A DNA stretch of 43,929 nucleotides from Flavobacteriales bacterium UBA5081 (GTDB lineage: Bacteria; Bacteroidota; Bacteroidia; Flavobacteriales_E; Vicingaceae): contig DIAJ01000046.1 in assembly GCA_002415785.1 (NCBI GenBank), positions 1 to 43,929 on the forward strand. The letters are read 5' to 3'. The notes below the pieces were generated by a model. That model searched no databases. It was given only the letters and a program-made list of their open reading frames with translations, and was not told the origin of the DNA. Each line of letters begins with the position of its first letter. The first letter of the stretch is position 1. Shown here one piece after another: positions 22,502 to 31,640 of this stretch. A program made the position numbers and the translations under genes.

Positions 22502-23371
22502 TTACTTTTCTCGCTTAAAGCCATATAAATTCTGACCAATAAAATCTTTTGGAAATTTATCATCTCCTTCAAAACCCAATTCAATAGTACCACTATCTTC
22601 CGGAATGTGATGTGTGCCGAAAAGGTAATCCCACAGACTTAAGCTGATTCCAAAATTGACTCCATAGCTACCTTTTGGTAAATGGTAGGCGTGATGATAG
22701 AGGTGCATCACCGGATTGTTGAAAATATATTTCAATGGTCCCCATGTAATTTTTAGGTTGGCGTGATTAAAATGTCCGATGGCAATAGCTACAAAGTGAA
22801 CGATGTATGCCTGTTCGGGTTCAAAACCACCAAGCACCATTACTCCCAATGTTTTGAGTGGCTTGTAGAGGATGTTTTCCATCCAATGGAAACGTAGGTG
22901 AGCGGCAAAGCCCATCTCTTTAACCGAATGGTGAACCTTGTGAAACTGCCAAAATGCCGGAACCTTATGTAAAAGTACATGGGTGAACCACTGCACAAAA
23001 TCTAAAATCACGAAGAAGATTAAAAGAGCCGCCCAAGTAGGTAATTGGTTAACATCAATTAAGGTCAAGCTGTTGATTTTAATGCCAATTTCTGAGAAAC
23101 CAAGTTCTGATAATCGATAGAAGCCATTGATAAAAATAGCGAAAATGAAGAAATTGAAAAACATGTAGAATGCGTCTAACCAAAAGTCTTTTCGGATTAT
23201 TTTTTGATTTTTACGCCAAGGAAACATTATTTCTAAAGCCCAAACTAAAAGGGAAATTACAATTAAGCCCCAAAAGTAGTTGTTGTACCAAGGAACATCG
23301 AAAGTAATGGAGCGCCAAGTCCAGTTGACCATTCCCCAAAAAGCATCTATAAAAGCATTTATATATTCCAT
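22502..23371 (-). CDS. sterol desaturase/fatty acid hydroxylase family protein (289 aa)
   Basis: It is an integral membrane di-iron oxygenase-like enzyme. Histidine clusters of the superfamily are present: HVLLH, HKVHH (with HHS) and HLYHHAYH. They lie between hydrophobic segments at about residues 30-48, 63-84 and 117-134 (chosen start). Substrates in this family are membrane lipids, sterol-like molecules or carotenoids; which applies here is open. The frame extends to 23434, but ATG 23371 (MEYINAFIDAF) is preferred, because the longer start would overlap the operator of the divergent gene. It has no operon partner. Confidence 0.9.
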   Translation of the reverse strand: MEYINAFIDAFWGMVNWTWRSITFDVPWYNNYFWGLIVISLLVWALEIMFPWRKNQKIIRKDFWLDAFYMFFNFFIFAIFINGFYRLSELGFSEIGIKINSLTLIDVNQLPTWAALLIFFVILDFVQWFTHVLLHKVPAFWQFHKVHHSVKEMGFAAHLRFHWMENILYKPLKTLGVMVLGGFEPEQAYIVHFVAIAIGHFNHANLKITWGPLKYIFNNPVMHLYHHAYHLPKGSYGVNFGISLSLWDYLFGTHHIPEDSGTIELGFEGDDKFPKDFIGQNLYGFKREK

Positions 23372-23426
23372 AATCGCATTGCTGTCAAAATTTAATGTAA
23401 AATTAAGGCAATAGGCTTTCCACTTA

Positions 23427-23471
23427 TGTAACATCTGTTACAAAGCAGCCAGCTATCCTTTGTTATACTTG
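23427..23471 (+). promoter_or_regulatory. yeeE-pair promoter with Crp/Fnr-type operator
   Basis: A perfect palindrome TGTAACATCTGTTACA (23427-23442) precedes the -7 box TATACTTG (23464-23471, one mismatch to TAnnTTTG). The centre of the palindrome is 29.5 nt upstream of the first T of the -7 box, identical to the spacing in the RND operon promoter. The start of transcription would be near 23476, with the site at about -41.5. Confidence 0.7.
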
Positions 23472-23489
23472 CAAAAATTTGAAATTATT

Positions 23490-24047
23490 ATGGATTGGAT
23501 TATGGAACCTTGGCCCTGGTACATCAGCGGCCCAATGATTGCTTTTGTCATGTTTTTACTACTCATGATGGGAAGAAAACTTGGTATGTCTTCAAATTTA
23601 CGAACACTTTGTGCCATTTGTGGAGCCGGAAAACGAGCAACTTTTTTCGACTACGACTGGAGAGCTCAGAAGTGGAACTTAATTGTAGTTGCCGGTGTAG
23701 TACTCGGTGGATTTTTGGCTGCTAATTTTTTGATGAATGAAAAAAAGGTAGACATTCATGATGATGTGGTAAAGGACTTAAATGCCTATGGTTTTGCTTC
23801 GGCTGATAATGCTTATTTACCAAAAGAATTGTATGCTGCTGAAAATTTAAGCAATCCAAAAGTGTTGGCTTTGCTAATCATTGGTGGACTTTTCATAGGT
23901 TTTGGTACGCGCTATGCCGGCGGCTGTACTTCAGGACACGCTATTTCCGGTTTAAGCTCTTTGCAACTTTCATCGCTAATTGCAGTAATTGGCTTTTTTG
24001 CCGGAGGTTTATTTATGGTACACATTATTTTTCCACTTATTTTTTAA
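23490..24047 (+). CDS. YeeE/YedE transporter, N-terminal half protein (185 aa)
   Basis: It is a membrane protein of the YeeE/YedE (DUF395) family, which includes the thiosulfate importer TsuA/YeeE. Cysteine motifs are conserved: C41 and C44 in LCAICGAGK and C146 in GGCTSGHAISG, the latter a substrate-path signature. The full-length family protein is split in many Bacteroidota into two half genes; this is the first and the next gene is the second. ATG 23490 is chosen over the longer frame because the extension overlaps the promoter. Import of thiosulfate or another sulfur compound is inferred from the family. Confidence 0.88.
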   Translation: MDWIMEPWPWYISGPMIAFVMFLLLMMGRKLGMSSNLRTLCAICGAGKRATFFDYDWRAQKWNLIVVAGVVLGGFLAANFLMNEKKVDIHDDVVKDLNAYGFASADNAYLPKELYAAENLSNPKVLALLIIGGLFIGFGTRYAGGCTSGHAISGLSSLQLSSLIAVIGFFAGGLFMVHIIFPLIF

Positions 24048-24064
24048 GAAAAAACACAAAAGAT

Positions 24065-24484
24065 ATGATTGTTAGAGGAATTGGATTTTTACTTATTGGG
24101 GTTTTATTTGGAATTGTTTTGATTAAATCAGAAGCAGCTTCTTGGTTTCGCATCATTGAAATGTTTGAATTTAAATCATTTCACATGTATGGAATTATTG
24201 GTTCTGCCGTTATTTTAGGAATAATCATTATTAAAGGCATCCAAAAGTTTAAAATAAAAAGCTTTTACGGAGCTCCCATAACCATTGAACCAAAAGAAAA
24301 TGGAACGGTGAGGTATTTAATGGGAGGAGCGTTTTTTGGATTGGGTTGGGCTTTGACAGGCGCTTGTCCCGGACCAATGTTTGCACTTGCCGGTGCAGGT
24401 TTTTATGCTATTTTAATCGTAATAGCTTCTGCGACTTTCGGTACTTTTTTATATGGGTTGCTGAAAGATAAATTGCCACATTAA
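24065..24484 (+). CDS. YeeE/YedE transporter, C-terminal half protein (139 aa, DUF6691)
   Basis: It is the partner half of the YeeE/YedE transporter, with four hydrophobic segments and the motif GLGWALTGACPGPMF, where C101 is the conserved cysteine of the substrate pathway. It is encoded 17 bp after the first half and ended by a strong terminator, so the two form a bicistronic unit. The two proteins probably assemble to one sulfur-compound channel. Rhodanese or TusA genes that often accompany this pair are not in the window. Confidence 0.88.
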   Translation: MIVRGIGFLLIGVLFGIVLIKSEAASWFRIIEMFEFKSFHMYGIIGSAVILGIIIIKGIQKFKIKSFYGAPITIEPKENGTVRYLMGGAFFGLGWALTGACPGPMFALAGAGFYAILIVIASATFGTFLYGLLKDKLPH

Positions 24485-24500
24485 TTGACTTTAGGGATAA

Positions 24501-24530
24501 AAAAAGGGGCGATTTTCGCCCCTTTTTTTT
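24501..24530. terminator. bidirectional terminator between yeeE pair and POT genes
   Basis: AAAAAGGGGCG, an ATTTT loop and CGCCCCTTTTTTTT form a G+C-rich stem with A-run and T-run on opposite sides. It serves both the yeeE pair (+) and the convergent POT gene (-), which ends at 24544. Confidence 0.95.
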
Positions 24531-24543
24531 GTTTGATTAGTTT

Positions 24544-26217
24544 TTAATGAATTCCGTTCATCCATTTTCTTAGCTTAGGAACAAGCAATAGTAAGATTAA
24601 GGCTGCACCGCCAACAACTGCAACTCCCCAAATTAAATAAGTATTGCTGTATACTGCAAGAGTTTCTGTTTTACTTGCTGTTTCTCCCAAATCATCTGAA
24701 GCAGTTAGTTCGCCAATTAAACCGGCCATTTTATTAGCTAAAGCAATGGATAAGAACCAAGCTCCCATAACAAAACCTACAGCCTTTTTTGGGGACAGTT
24801 TAGTAATCATGGAAAGTCCAACCGGGGAGAGATTTAATTCTCCCATGGTGTGGAATAAGTACATTAATACTAAGAACACAACAGGAACTAATCCTTCTGT
24901 TGCAAAATACTTAGAACCTAACACAATAAAGGCAAATCCCGCGGCTAATAGTGAAAGTCCTAAGACAAATTTCATTGGTGTTGAAGGTTCTTTTCCCTTA
25001 TTTCTAAGTTTAATCCACATCCAAGAAAAGACAGGAGCAAGCAACATAATAAAAAGGGAATTGAAAAACTGAAAGATGGAAGCAGGTACTTCTGAGCCCA
25101 TCACGATTCGATCAACATTTCTTGCGGTAAATAATGTAATCGATCCACCGGCTTGCTCAAATAGTGCCCAAAACATGGCGTGGAAAATAAATAATACCAC
25201 TACCACCCAGAGTCTCTCTTTAGCAGGCTTTTCTTCTTGCTTTCCTGCCATTACTAATAAAACGCCTAATATTCCTATACTTAAAGCTATTAGAATCCAG
25301 GTGACTACATCACTTAAATTTAGAAATTGTGCACTAATTGGAATAAAAATGATTGTTCCAATGATTGTCATCCATTGCTTTCGCTTTAGCTTAGGATCTT
25401 TGTTTTCAGTAAAACCTTCAGCCTCTTTAGCAAGAACTTTTTCTTTGTTCTCTTTGCTACTATTAAGTAATTTAATATCTTCTTCTTCAATTACCTCCGG
25501 GAAGTTTTCTTGTTCGCCTGGATTTATTCCTTTTTTTCCAAATGTTGTAGGGCCAAATAGCCAGAAAACTAGTAGCCCTAATAACATTCCAATTCCGGCT
25601 AAACCAAATCCATAGTGCCAGCTAATTTGCTCACCTACATAACCACAAGTAACAATTGAAAGTAAAGCTCCAATGTTTACACCCATGTAAAAAATGGTAA
25701 AGGCACCGTCTTTACGGCTATCGTTTAATCCATAAAAATCTCCTAAAAAGCTAGAGATATTTGGTTTAAAGAATCCGTTTCCAATGATAATAAAAGCAAG
25801 TGATATAAAGAACAATTGCATATTGCCTGAAAAGTACATACCTTCCAACGCCAGTGCAAAATGTCCGGCCATCATGAGTATGCCTCCAAAAAGAATCGCT
25901 TTTCGGAAACCCAACACCTTGTCGGCTAATATGCCACCAACTACAGGGAAAAGGTAAACCATTGCTGTGTATGATCCATAAATACCCAAAGCTTTAGAAT
26001 CTGCTTCGGCTTGACCTAGGTGAGCAAAAAGCTCTTTTACCATGTAAAGCGTTAGCAAAGCTCGCATCCCATAATAAGAGAAACGCTCCCACATTTCTGC
26101 AAAAAACAAAATGAATAGTGCTTTGGGATGAAGCCTACGGTTACTATAAATAATGAAAGGAACCCAAATGAGCACAAATGCCCATGAAACGATCATAATC
26201 CAAAATCCAATATCCAT
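24544..26217 (-). CDS. POT-family proton-coupled peptide transporter (557 aa)
   Basis: It is a major-facilitator superfamily member of the POT/PTR group that imports di- and tripeptides with protons. The defining helix-1 motif ExxERFxYYG is present (E41, E44, R45), followed by the second POT motif region (FYMGVNIGALLSI...) and 12-14 hydrophobic helices. The N-terminus has an extra helix before the motif, and a charged cytoplasmic loop (about residues 225-280, many Glu/Lys) is longer than in its neighbour. It lies 29 bp downstream of a second POT gene, evidently a tandem duplication. Substrate range is unknown. Confidence 0.93.
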   Translation of the reverse strand: MDIGFWIMIVSWAFVLIWVPFIIYSNRRLHPKALFILFFAEMWERFSYYGMRALLTLYMVKELFAHLGQAEADSKALGIYGSYTAMVYLFPVVGGILADKVLGFRKAILFGGILMMAGHFALALEGMYFSGNMQLFFISLAFIIIGNGFFKPNISSFLGDFYGLNDSRKDGAFTIFYMGVNIGALLSIVTCGYVGEQISWHYGFGLAGIGMLLGLLVFWLFGPTTFGKKGINPGEQENFPEVIEEEDIKLLNSSKENKEKVLAKEAEGFTENKDPKLKRKQWMTIIGTIIFIPISAQFLNLSDVVTWILIALSIGILGVLLVMAGKQEEKPAKERLWVVVVLFIFHAMFWALFEQAGGSITLFTARNVDRIVMGSEVPASIFQFFNSLFIMLLAPVFSWMWIKLRNKGKEPSTPMKFVLGLSLLAAGFAFIVLGSKYFATEGLVPVVFLVLMYLFHTMGELNLSPVGLSMITKLSPKKAVGFVMGAWFLSIALANKMAGLIGELTASDDLGETASKTETLAVYSNTYLIWGVAVVGGAALILLLLVPKLRKWMNGIH

Positions 26218-26246
26218 TTTTCTTTGTTTTTATTGATAAATCTTTT

Positions 26247-27647
26247 TTAAACTTGTGGCTTGTCGGCTAGTTCAAAACCTTCTTGCTCTTCATTAGCAGT
26301 GCCTTGTTTAATTTCTTCTGCACCGTGAGTCAATCTCTTTAATGGTTTTAGTAAAGCAATTACCAGAAGTGCGATAACAGTACAGAAAACTGCAATTCCT
26401 GTGAAAATTTCAAATTCTCCGGCAGTTTGAGAATACTCTCCAATCCATCCGGCTAATTTATTTCCAACTCCCGTTGCAGCAAAATAAACACCCATCATAA
26501 GTGAGGCATATTTTAGCGGTGCAAGTTTGGTGATAAATGAAAGAGCTACAGGTGATGCGCATAGCTCTCCAATGGTGTGAAATAAATAGGCTAAAACTAA
26601 CCAGTACATAGCAGAAGACCCTTCAGCTTCGTATTGCATCGAGGCAGCAGTCATAAATAAAAAGCCCCATCCCATAATCAATACACCAATGGCCATTTTA
26701 AAAAGCGATGAAGATTCTTTGCCTTGACGCTTCCACCAGTACCAAAATGAGGCAATAGGTACACCAAGGGTAATGATGAAAAAGGCATTAACTGACTGAA
26801 ACCAGGACGCGGGTATTGCATTGATATCGATAAAAGGAATAGTGAAGCCTAGTGATAAATCAGTTTTTTGAGCGGTATAAATATTCATTAAACCACCAGC
26901 TTGCTCGAAAGCACCCCAGAAAACAACGATTAGAGCAAATGAAATACCCATTACTTTCATGCGGTCTTTTTCTACTTCGGTAAGTGGACGTTTTTTAGCT
27001 TCTTTTTCAGCAGGAGTCATGTCTTGGGTAGCCTCTCCAATTCCTTTTAAGAATTTTTGCCCCCACATGTATACAACTTGCCCGATAACCATACCAATTC
27101 CGGCTAAGCCAAATCCATAGTGCCAACCGTGAACTTCACCAACATATCCGACAACTAAAGCAGATAAAAATGCACCTAAGTTAATTCCAATGTAAAAAAT
27201 GGTAAAACCTTTATCTCTTCTGTCATCTCCGGGAGGGTATAAGCCGCCTACCATTGTTGAAATATTGGGCTTTAAGCCTCCAACTCCTAAAACGATTAAT
27301 GCTAAACCGGCATAGAAAGCCCAAAGAGCTTCAACTGCTAAAATTCCATGACCAAAACACAATAAAATTCCTCCTATAAGAACAGTGCGTTTTTGTCCCC
27401 AAAATTTGTCGGCAACCCATCCACCTGCAATTGATAAAATGTAAACAAGAGCCGTGTAAGTTCCATATAAGCTAATGGCATCTCCTTCGTCCCACCCAAA
27501 ACCGGGATTATCTCCATTCACTGAAGAAATAAGAAAAAGTACCAAAATCGCCCGCATTCCATAGTAACTGAAACGTTCCCACAATTCCGTAAAAAACAAA
27601 ATGTATAGTCCTTTTGGGTGTCCCCACAGTTCATCTCTCTGCTGCAT
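26247..27647 (-). CDS. POT-family proton-coupled peptide transporter (466 aa)
   Basis: It is the second POT/PTR transporter, without the N-terminal helix of its neighbour. ELWERFSYYG (E21, E24, R25) is the proton-coupling motif, and FYIGINLGAFLSALVVGYVGE is the second family block. It is clearly paralogous to the downstream gene. The dipeptidyl peptidase IV gene lies 77 bp upstream on the same strand, which makes a peptidase-transporter group: periplasmic release of dipeptides, then import. The C-terminal tail is charged and probably cytoplasmic. Confidence 0.93.
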   Translation of the reverse strand: MQQRDELWGHPKGLYILFFTELWERFSYYGMRAILVLFLISSVNGDNPGFGWDEGDAISLYGTYTALVYILSIAGGWVADKFWGQKRTVLIGGILLCFGHGILAVEALWAFYAGLALIVLGVGGLKPNISTMVGGLYPPGDDRRDKGFTIFYIGINLGAFLSALVVGYVGEVHGWHYGFGLAGIGMVIGQVVYMWGQKFLKGIGEATQDMTPAEKEAKKRPLTEVEKDRMKVMGISFALIVVFWGAFEQAGGLMNIYTAQKTDLSLGFTIPFIDINAIPASWFQSVNAFFIITLGVPIASFWYWWKRQGKESSSLFKMAIGVLIMGWGFLFMTAASMQYEAEGSSAMYWLVLAYLFHTIGELCASPVALSFITKLAPLKYASLMMGVYFAATGVGNKLAGWIGEYSQTAGEFEIFTGIAVFCTVIALLVIALLKPLKRLTHGAEEIKQGTANEEQEGFELADKPQV

Positions 27648-27724
27648 AAAAATAGTTTTAGCTAAAAATTAATTTTAAGTTGTCTAAAGTAGTAAAATTT
27701 GTTTTTGTATCTCCTTTTCTTCTT

Positions 27725-29953
27725 TTACAGATTTGCATCTAAAAAGTCAGTCATTTTTTTGTATAAATGATAGCGTGTATTTCCTCCGTAAATGCCATGG
27801 TTTTTATTTGGGTAAACAAATAAATCAAACTGCTTGTCGGCTTCTACTAAAGCTTCAATCATTTCAGAGGTGTTCTGCAAATGCACATTGTCATCTGCCA
27901 TTCCGTGTACTAGAAGATAGCTGCCTTTTAACTTTTCTACATGATTAATCGGTGAATTGTCGTCGTAGCCATCGGAATTTTCCTGTGGTGTTTGCATGTA
28001 TCTTTCAGTATAAATGGAATCGTAAAAACGCCAATTAGTTACCGGAGCCACTGCAATGGCAGCTTTAAAATGATCGGCTCCTTTTAAAATACATAAGGAT
28101 GACATATAGCCACCATAGCTCCAACCTTGAACGCCAATTCGCTTGCCGTCAATAAAATCTAATCCGGCTAAGTATTTTGCCACTTCAATTTGATCCATGG
28201 TTTCGTATTTGCCTAATTCTTTATAGGTAACTTTTTTGAAGTCTACACCTCGAGCTCCAGTACCGCGGTTATCTACACTAACCACCACATATCCTTTTTG
28301 CGCCAAATGTTGATGCCAGAAATAATTAAAACCTCCCCATGAATTAGTTACAGTTTGTGAGCCGGGACCTCCATAAATGGTTAAAAATGCCGGGTGTTTC
28401 TTTTTAGGATTATAGTGCGGTGGCTTAATCATCCATCCGTTAAGTACATCACCCTCGAAAGTAGTAAAGCTAAAAAACTCTTTTTTACTGATGTTGTAAT
28501 CGCTCAATTTATCTTTTAGTGCTTGATTGTCTTTTAAAGTTCTGATTTTCTTTCCATCTGATTGGTGCAAGCTAATGTAATTTGGGCTGTTTGCCGTTGT
28601 GTGGTAGTTGATGTAATAGGCAAAACTCTTACTAAAAACGGCTCGATTCGTTCCTTCCTGCGGACTTAACTTCTGAACATCTCTACCTTTTAAGTTGGCA
28701 CTAAATACATTTCTGTTCATTGGATTTTCTTCAGCGGCCTGGTAGTAAATTCTTCCATTTTCCTCATCTATTCCATAAAAATCTGTCACCGGCCAATCTC
28801 CTTTGGTGAGTTGACGCTGCAATTTTCCGTTCATATTATATAGGTATAAATGACGGAAACCACTGTTTTCACTTAAAATGATAAAGTTTTTTTCATCTTT
28901 AGTAAAGTAAATGTCAAATGGCATTTCAATGTAGGTCTCACTCACTTCTGTGTGAATAACCTTGCTGTTACCATCATTGGCATTTACTAAGTTTACCTTT
29001 AATTCATTTTGGTGGCGATTGGTACTCATAACAGCTAGCTGATTCGCATTTGCCGTCCATTTAATGGAAGGTAAGTATTCATAGCTCACTCCTAAGTCTA
29101 CAGCCATGGTTTCGCTCTTTTCTAAATTGTAAATGCGTATGCCTACTTTGGCGTTTTCCTCTCCGGCTTTAGGGTATTTAAATCGGTAGTCAGTAGGGTA
29201 CAAACCGTCGTAAATTTTCATGTTCCATTGCTTCACATTGCTTTCATCAAAGCGGTAGAAGGCAATTTTTTTGCCATCAGAAGACCATTCAAAAGCTTGA
29301 GCTAAGCTCAATTCTTCTTCATAAACCCAGTCGGATGCACCATTGATAATCTTGTTTTTTTCTCCATCGCTAGTAATCTGAATTTCTTCATCTTTTGTTA
29401 GGTCTTTGTAAAATAGGTTATTGTTAATCACATAAGCCACTTTATCGCCTTCAGGAGAAAAGTCGGCATACATTTGCTTTTCATTTGCACGGATGGGAGT
29501 GATTTTCTTTGTGGGTAAGTCCAATACATAGTAAAATGCTTTTGAAGATCGACGATAAATAGCTTCTACTTCAGTGGCAATTAAAATTTTTTGCTCGTCA
29601 GCAGAAAACTCATAGCCATCCATTTTTAAGGTATCACCATCGTGTACAATTTCATTGGCATCAATTAAGGTGGCTACTTTTTCGCCGCTTTTGTATGCAT
29701 ACTTCACTAAGCTTCCTTTTTCTAAAACCGTATAATGCAAGCCATCGTTCATGGAGCGCAAACCACTTACGCTTTCTTGCATAAAGGCGTATTCTTTCCA
29801 GATTTGTTGAAGCGAAATGTTTTTCTTCGGAGCTTCTACTTCAAGACGCTCTTTTCTTTCGCTGTTCTCGTATTTTTGATCTTTAAGATTAATTTGAGCT
29901 GAAGTTTGAAAAACAACTGCAGCGCTAAATAAGAAGGTGAAAGTATGTTTCAT
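27725..29953 (-). CDS. dipeptidyl peptidase IV, S9 family (742 aa)
   Basis: It is an exported serine peptidase that cleaves Xaa-Pro/Xaa-Ala dipeptides from N-termini. A signal peptide (MKHTFTFLFSAAVVFQTSAQ from ATG 29953) precedes a beta-propeller domain (about residues 60-480, including YEEELSLAQAFEWS with the two Glu that bind the substrate N-terminus) and an alpha/beta hydrolase domain. The catalytic Ser is in GWSYGG (S612), the Asp in GMADDNVH and the His in NKNHGI. A five-residue longer start (29968) is possible but would begin before the signal peptide. Adjacent POT transporters probably import its products. Confidence 0.95.
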   Translation of the reverse strand: MKHTFTFLFSAAVVFQTSAQINLKDQKYENSERKERLEVEAPKKNISLQQIWKEYAFMQESVSGLRSMNDGLHYTVLEKGSLVKYAYKSGEKVATLIDANEIVHDGDTLKMDGYEFSADEQKILIATEVEAIYRRSSKAFYYVLDLPTKKITPIRANEKQMYADFSPEGDKVAYVINNNLFYKDLTKDEEIQITSDGEKNKIINGASDWVYEEELSLAQAFEWSSDGKKIAFYRFDESNVKQWNMKIYDGLYPTDYRFKYPKAGEENAKVGIRIYNLEKSETMAVDLGVSYEYLPSIKWTANANQLAVMSTNRHQNELKVNLVNANDGNSKVIHTEVSETYIEMPFDIYFTKDEKNFIILSENSGFRHLYLYNMNGKLQRQLTKGDWPVTDFYGIDEENGRIYYQAAEENPMNRNVFSANLKGRDVQKLSPQEGTNRAVFSKSFAYYINYHTTANSPNYISLHQSDGKKIRTLKDNQALKDKLSDYNISKKEFFSFTTFEGDVLNGWMIKPPHYNPKKKHPAFLTIYGGPGSQTVTNSWGGFNYFWHQHLAQKGYVVVSVDNRGTGARGVDFKKVTYKELGKYETMDQIEVAKYLAGLDFIDGKRIGVQGWSYGGYMSSLCILKGADHFKAAIAVAPVTNWRFYDSIYTERYMQTPQENSDGYDDNSPINHVEKLKGSYLLVHGMADDNVHLQNTSEMIEALVEADKQFDLFVYPNKNHGIYGGNTRYHLYKKMTDFLDANL

Positions 29954-30065
29954 AAGTATAGGTTTCAAGTAAAAATCAATGGTTGAAAATGAAAAAATAA
30001 GGTTTCTACTTTTTTGAAGCCCCGAATTTACTCAAATTTGAAAAGAATTAAAGAAAATCTTCGAG

Positions 30066-31493
30066 ATGCAGCTAAAGAATTATAAGAAAGTAGACATAGA
30101 CGACATACAGTTTTTTGAGCAGTTGCTAGGAAAGCTCGCCGTAAAAAACAAGCATGAGGAGTTAGAAAAGTACGATCACGACTATACGGAAGATTTACAC
30201 TTTTTACCGGAAGTAGTTGTTATTCCTGAAACTGCTGAAGCCGTTGCTAAAGTATTGGCGTATTGTAATCGAAAATTAATTCCGGTAACAGTTCGAGGAG
30301 CGGGTACCGGATTAAGTGGTGGAGCTTTGCCAATTTTTGGCGGAGTGGTTTTAAGCATGGAAAAGTTAAATCGCATTTTAGAAATCGACGAAGAAAACTT
30401 ACAAGCGACTGTTGAGCCGGGAGTAATCACTCAAGTTTTTCAAGAGGCTGTAGAACAAAAAGGGCTTTTTTATCCGCCCGATCCTGCGAGTAAAGGAAGT
30501 TGTTTTATAGGTGGGAATTTGGCAGAGAACAGTGGTGGCCCTAAAGCAGTGAAGTATGGTGTGACAAAAGACTATGTGTTAAACTTACAAGTAGCCTTAG
30601 CCGATGGCAGTTTAATATGGACGGGAGCTAATGTATTAAAGAATGCTACTGCCTTAAATTTAACTCAGCTAATGATTGGTAGTGAAGGGACTTTAGGAGT
30701 AATTACCAAGGCCGTTTTTCGATTGATTCCATTGCCTAAACACGACTTGCTCATGCTTGTTCCTTTTAAAAGTGCTTCAGAAGCTTGTCAAGCGGTTTCT
30801 GCCATCTTTCATTTGGGGATTACTCCCTCAGGTCTTGAGTTTATGGAAAAAAATGCGCTTGATTTTGCACAAAAATACGTTCCGGGAATTGAGGTTGAAA
30901 TTCAAGATGATGTGGAAGCACATTTACTAATTGAGTTAGATGGAAACCATACTGAAGTTTTGATGCAAGAAGCAGAGCAGATTTTTAATTTAATGGAAAA
31001 ATACGATTGTGGGGAAGTGCTTTTGGCAGATAATCAGGCACAGAAAGATCGTTTGTGGAAATTGAGAAGAAGTTTAGGGGAAGCTGTGAAGGCTAACTCG
31101 ATTTACAAAGAAGAAGATACAGTAGTGAAAAGGGCTAATTTGCCGGAGCTTTTAGCCGGAGTAAAATCAATTGGAGCAAAGTACGGCTTTCGCTCTGTTT
31201 GTTACGGACATGCCGGCGATGGAAATCTACACGTAAATATTTTAAAAGGTGATTTGTCTGATGAGGAGTGGCAGGGAAGTCATTTAAAAAATGGGATTCG
31301 GGAAATCTTTAAACTTTGCAAAAAACTCGGAGGAACCATATCGGGGGAACATGGAATTGGCTTGGTACAAAAAGAGTACATGGACATCATGTTCAGTCGG
31401 GAAGAAATGGAGTTGCAAAAAGCAATTAAAAAAGTGTTTGATCCAAATGGGATTTTGAATCCGGGAAAAATATGGCAAAACAAGAGAGGTTAG
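30066..31493 (+). CDS. FAD-linked oxidase, GlcD/D-lactate dehydrogenase type (475 aa)
   Basis: It is a flavoprotein oxidising a 2-hydroxy acid such as glycolate or D-lactate. The FAD-binding PCMH domain carries VRGAGTGLSGG and PDPASKGSCFIGGNLAENSGGP, and the C-terminal cap contains YGHAGDGNLHVNIL and SGEHGIGLVQKEYM, the conserved His-rich active-site blocks. Length matches GlcD. No GlcE/GlcF or iron-sulfur partner is adjacent, so it may act alone with a quinone. It is divergent from the dipeptidyl peptidase IV gene; the exact substrate is not decided. Confidence 0.92.
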   Translation: MQLKNYKKVDIDDIQFFEQLLGKLAVKNKHEELEKYDHDYTEDLHFLPEVVVIPETAEAVAKVLAYCNRKLIPVTVRGAGTGLSGGALPIFGGVVLSMEKLNRILEIDEENLQATVEPGVITQVFQEAVEQKGLFYPPDPASKGSCFIGGNLAENSGGPKAVKYGVTKDYVLNLQVALADGSLIWTGANVLKNATALNLTQLMIGSEGTLGVITKAVFRLIPLPKHDLLMLVPFKSASEACQAVSAIFHLGITPSGLEFMEKNALDFAQKYVPGIEVEIQDDVEAHLLIELDGNHTEVLMQEAEQIFNLMEKYDCGEVLLADNQAQKDRLWKLRRSLGEAVKANSIYKEEDTVVKRANLPELLAGVKSIGAKYGFRSVCYGHAGDGNLHVNILKGDLSDEEWQGSHLKNGIREIFKLCKKLGGTISGEHGIGLVQKEYMDIMFSREEMELQKAIKKVFDPNGILNPGKIWQNKRG

Positions 31494-31640
31494 GGATAGT
31501 AAAGTGGTTTATTTAAAGGGTGTAATTCATATTTGAAGATTAGTTTTTCTCAATTATCCAATTCATTAAAACTTGATTTTATATGCTTATTTCAGATTTA
31601 TCTTACCTTAGTCGACTTAAATTTTACATAAACCATAAAA

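Noticed and set aside
23372..23434. N-terminal extension of the hydroxylase gene
   Set aside because: Would place the start inside the Crp/Fnr-type palindrome; ATG 23371 gives the natural N-terminus.
25076..25615. 179-aa ORF antisense to the first POT gene
   Set aside because: Shadow frame of a clear transporter gene; the Ser/Asn/Thr-rich product reflects antisense codon use.
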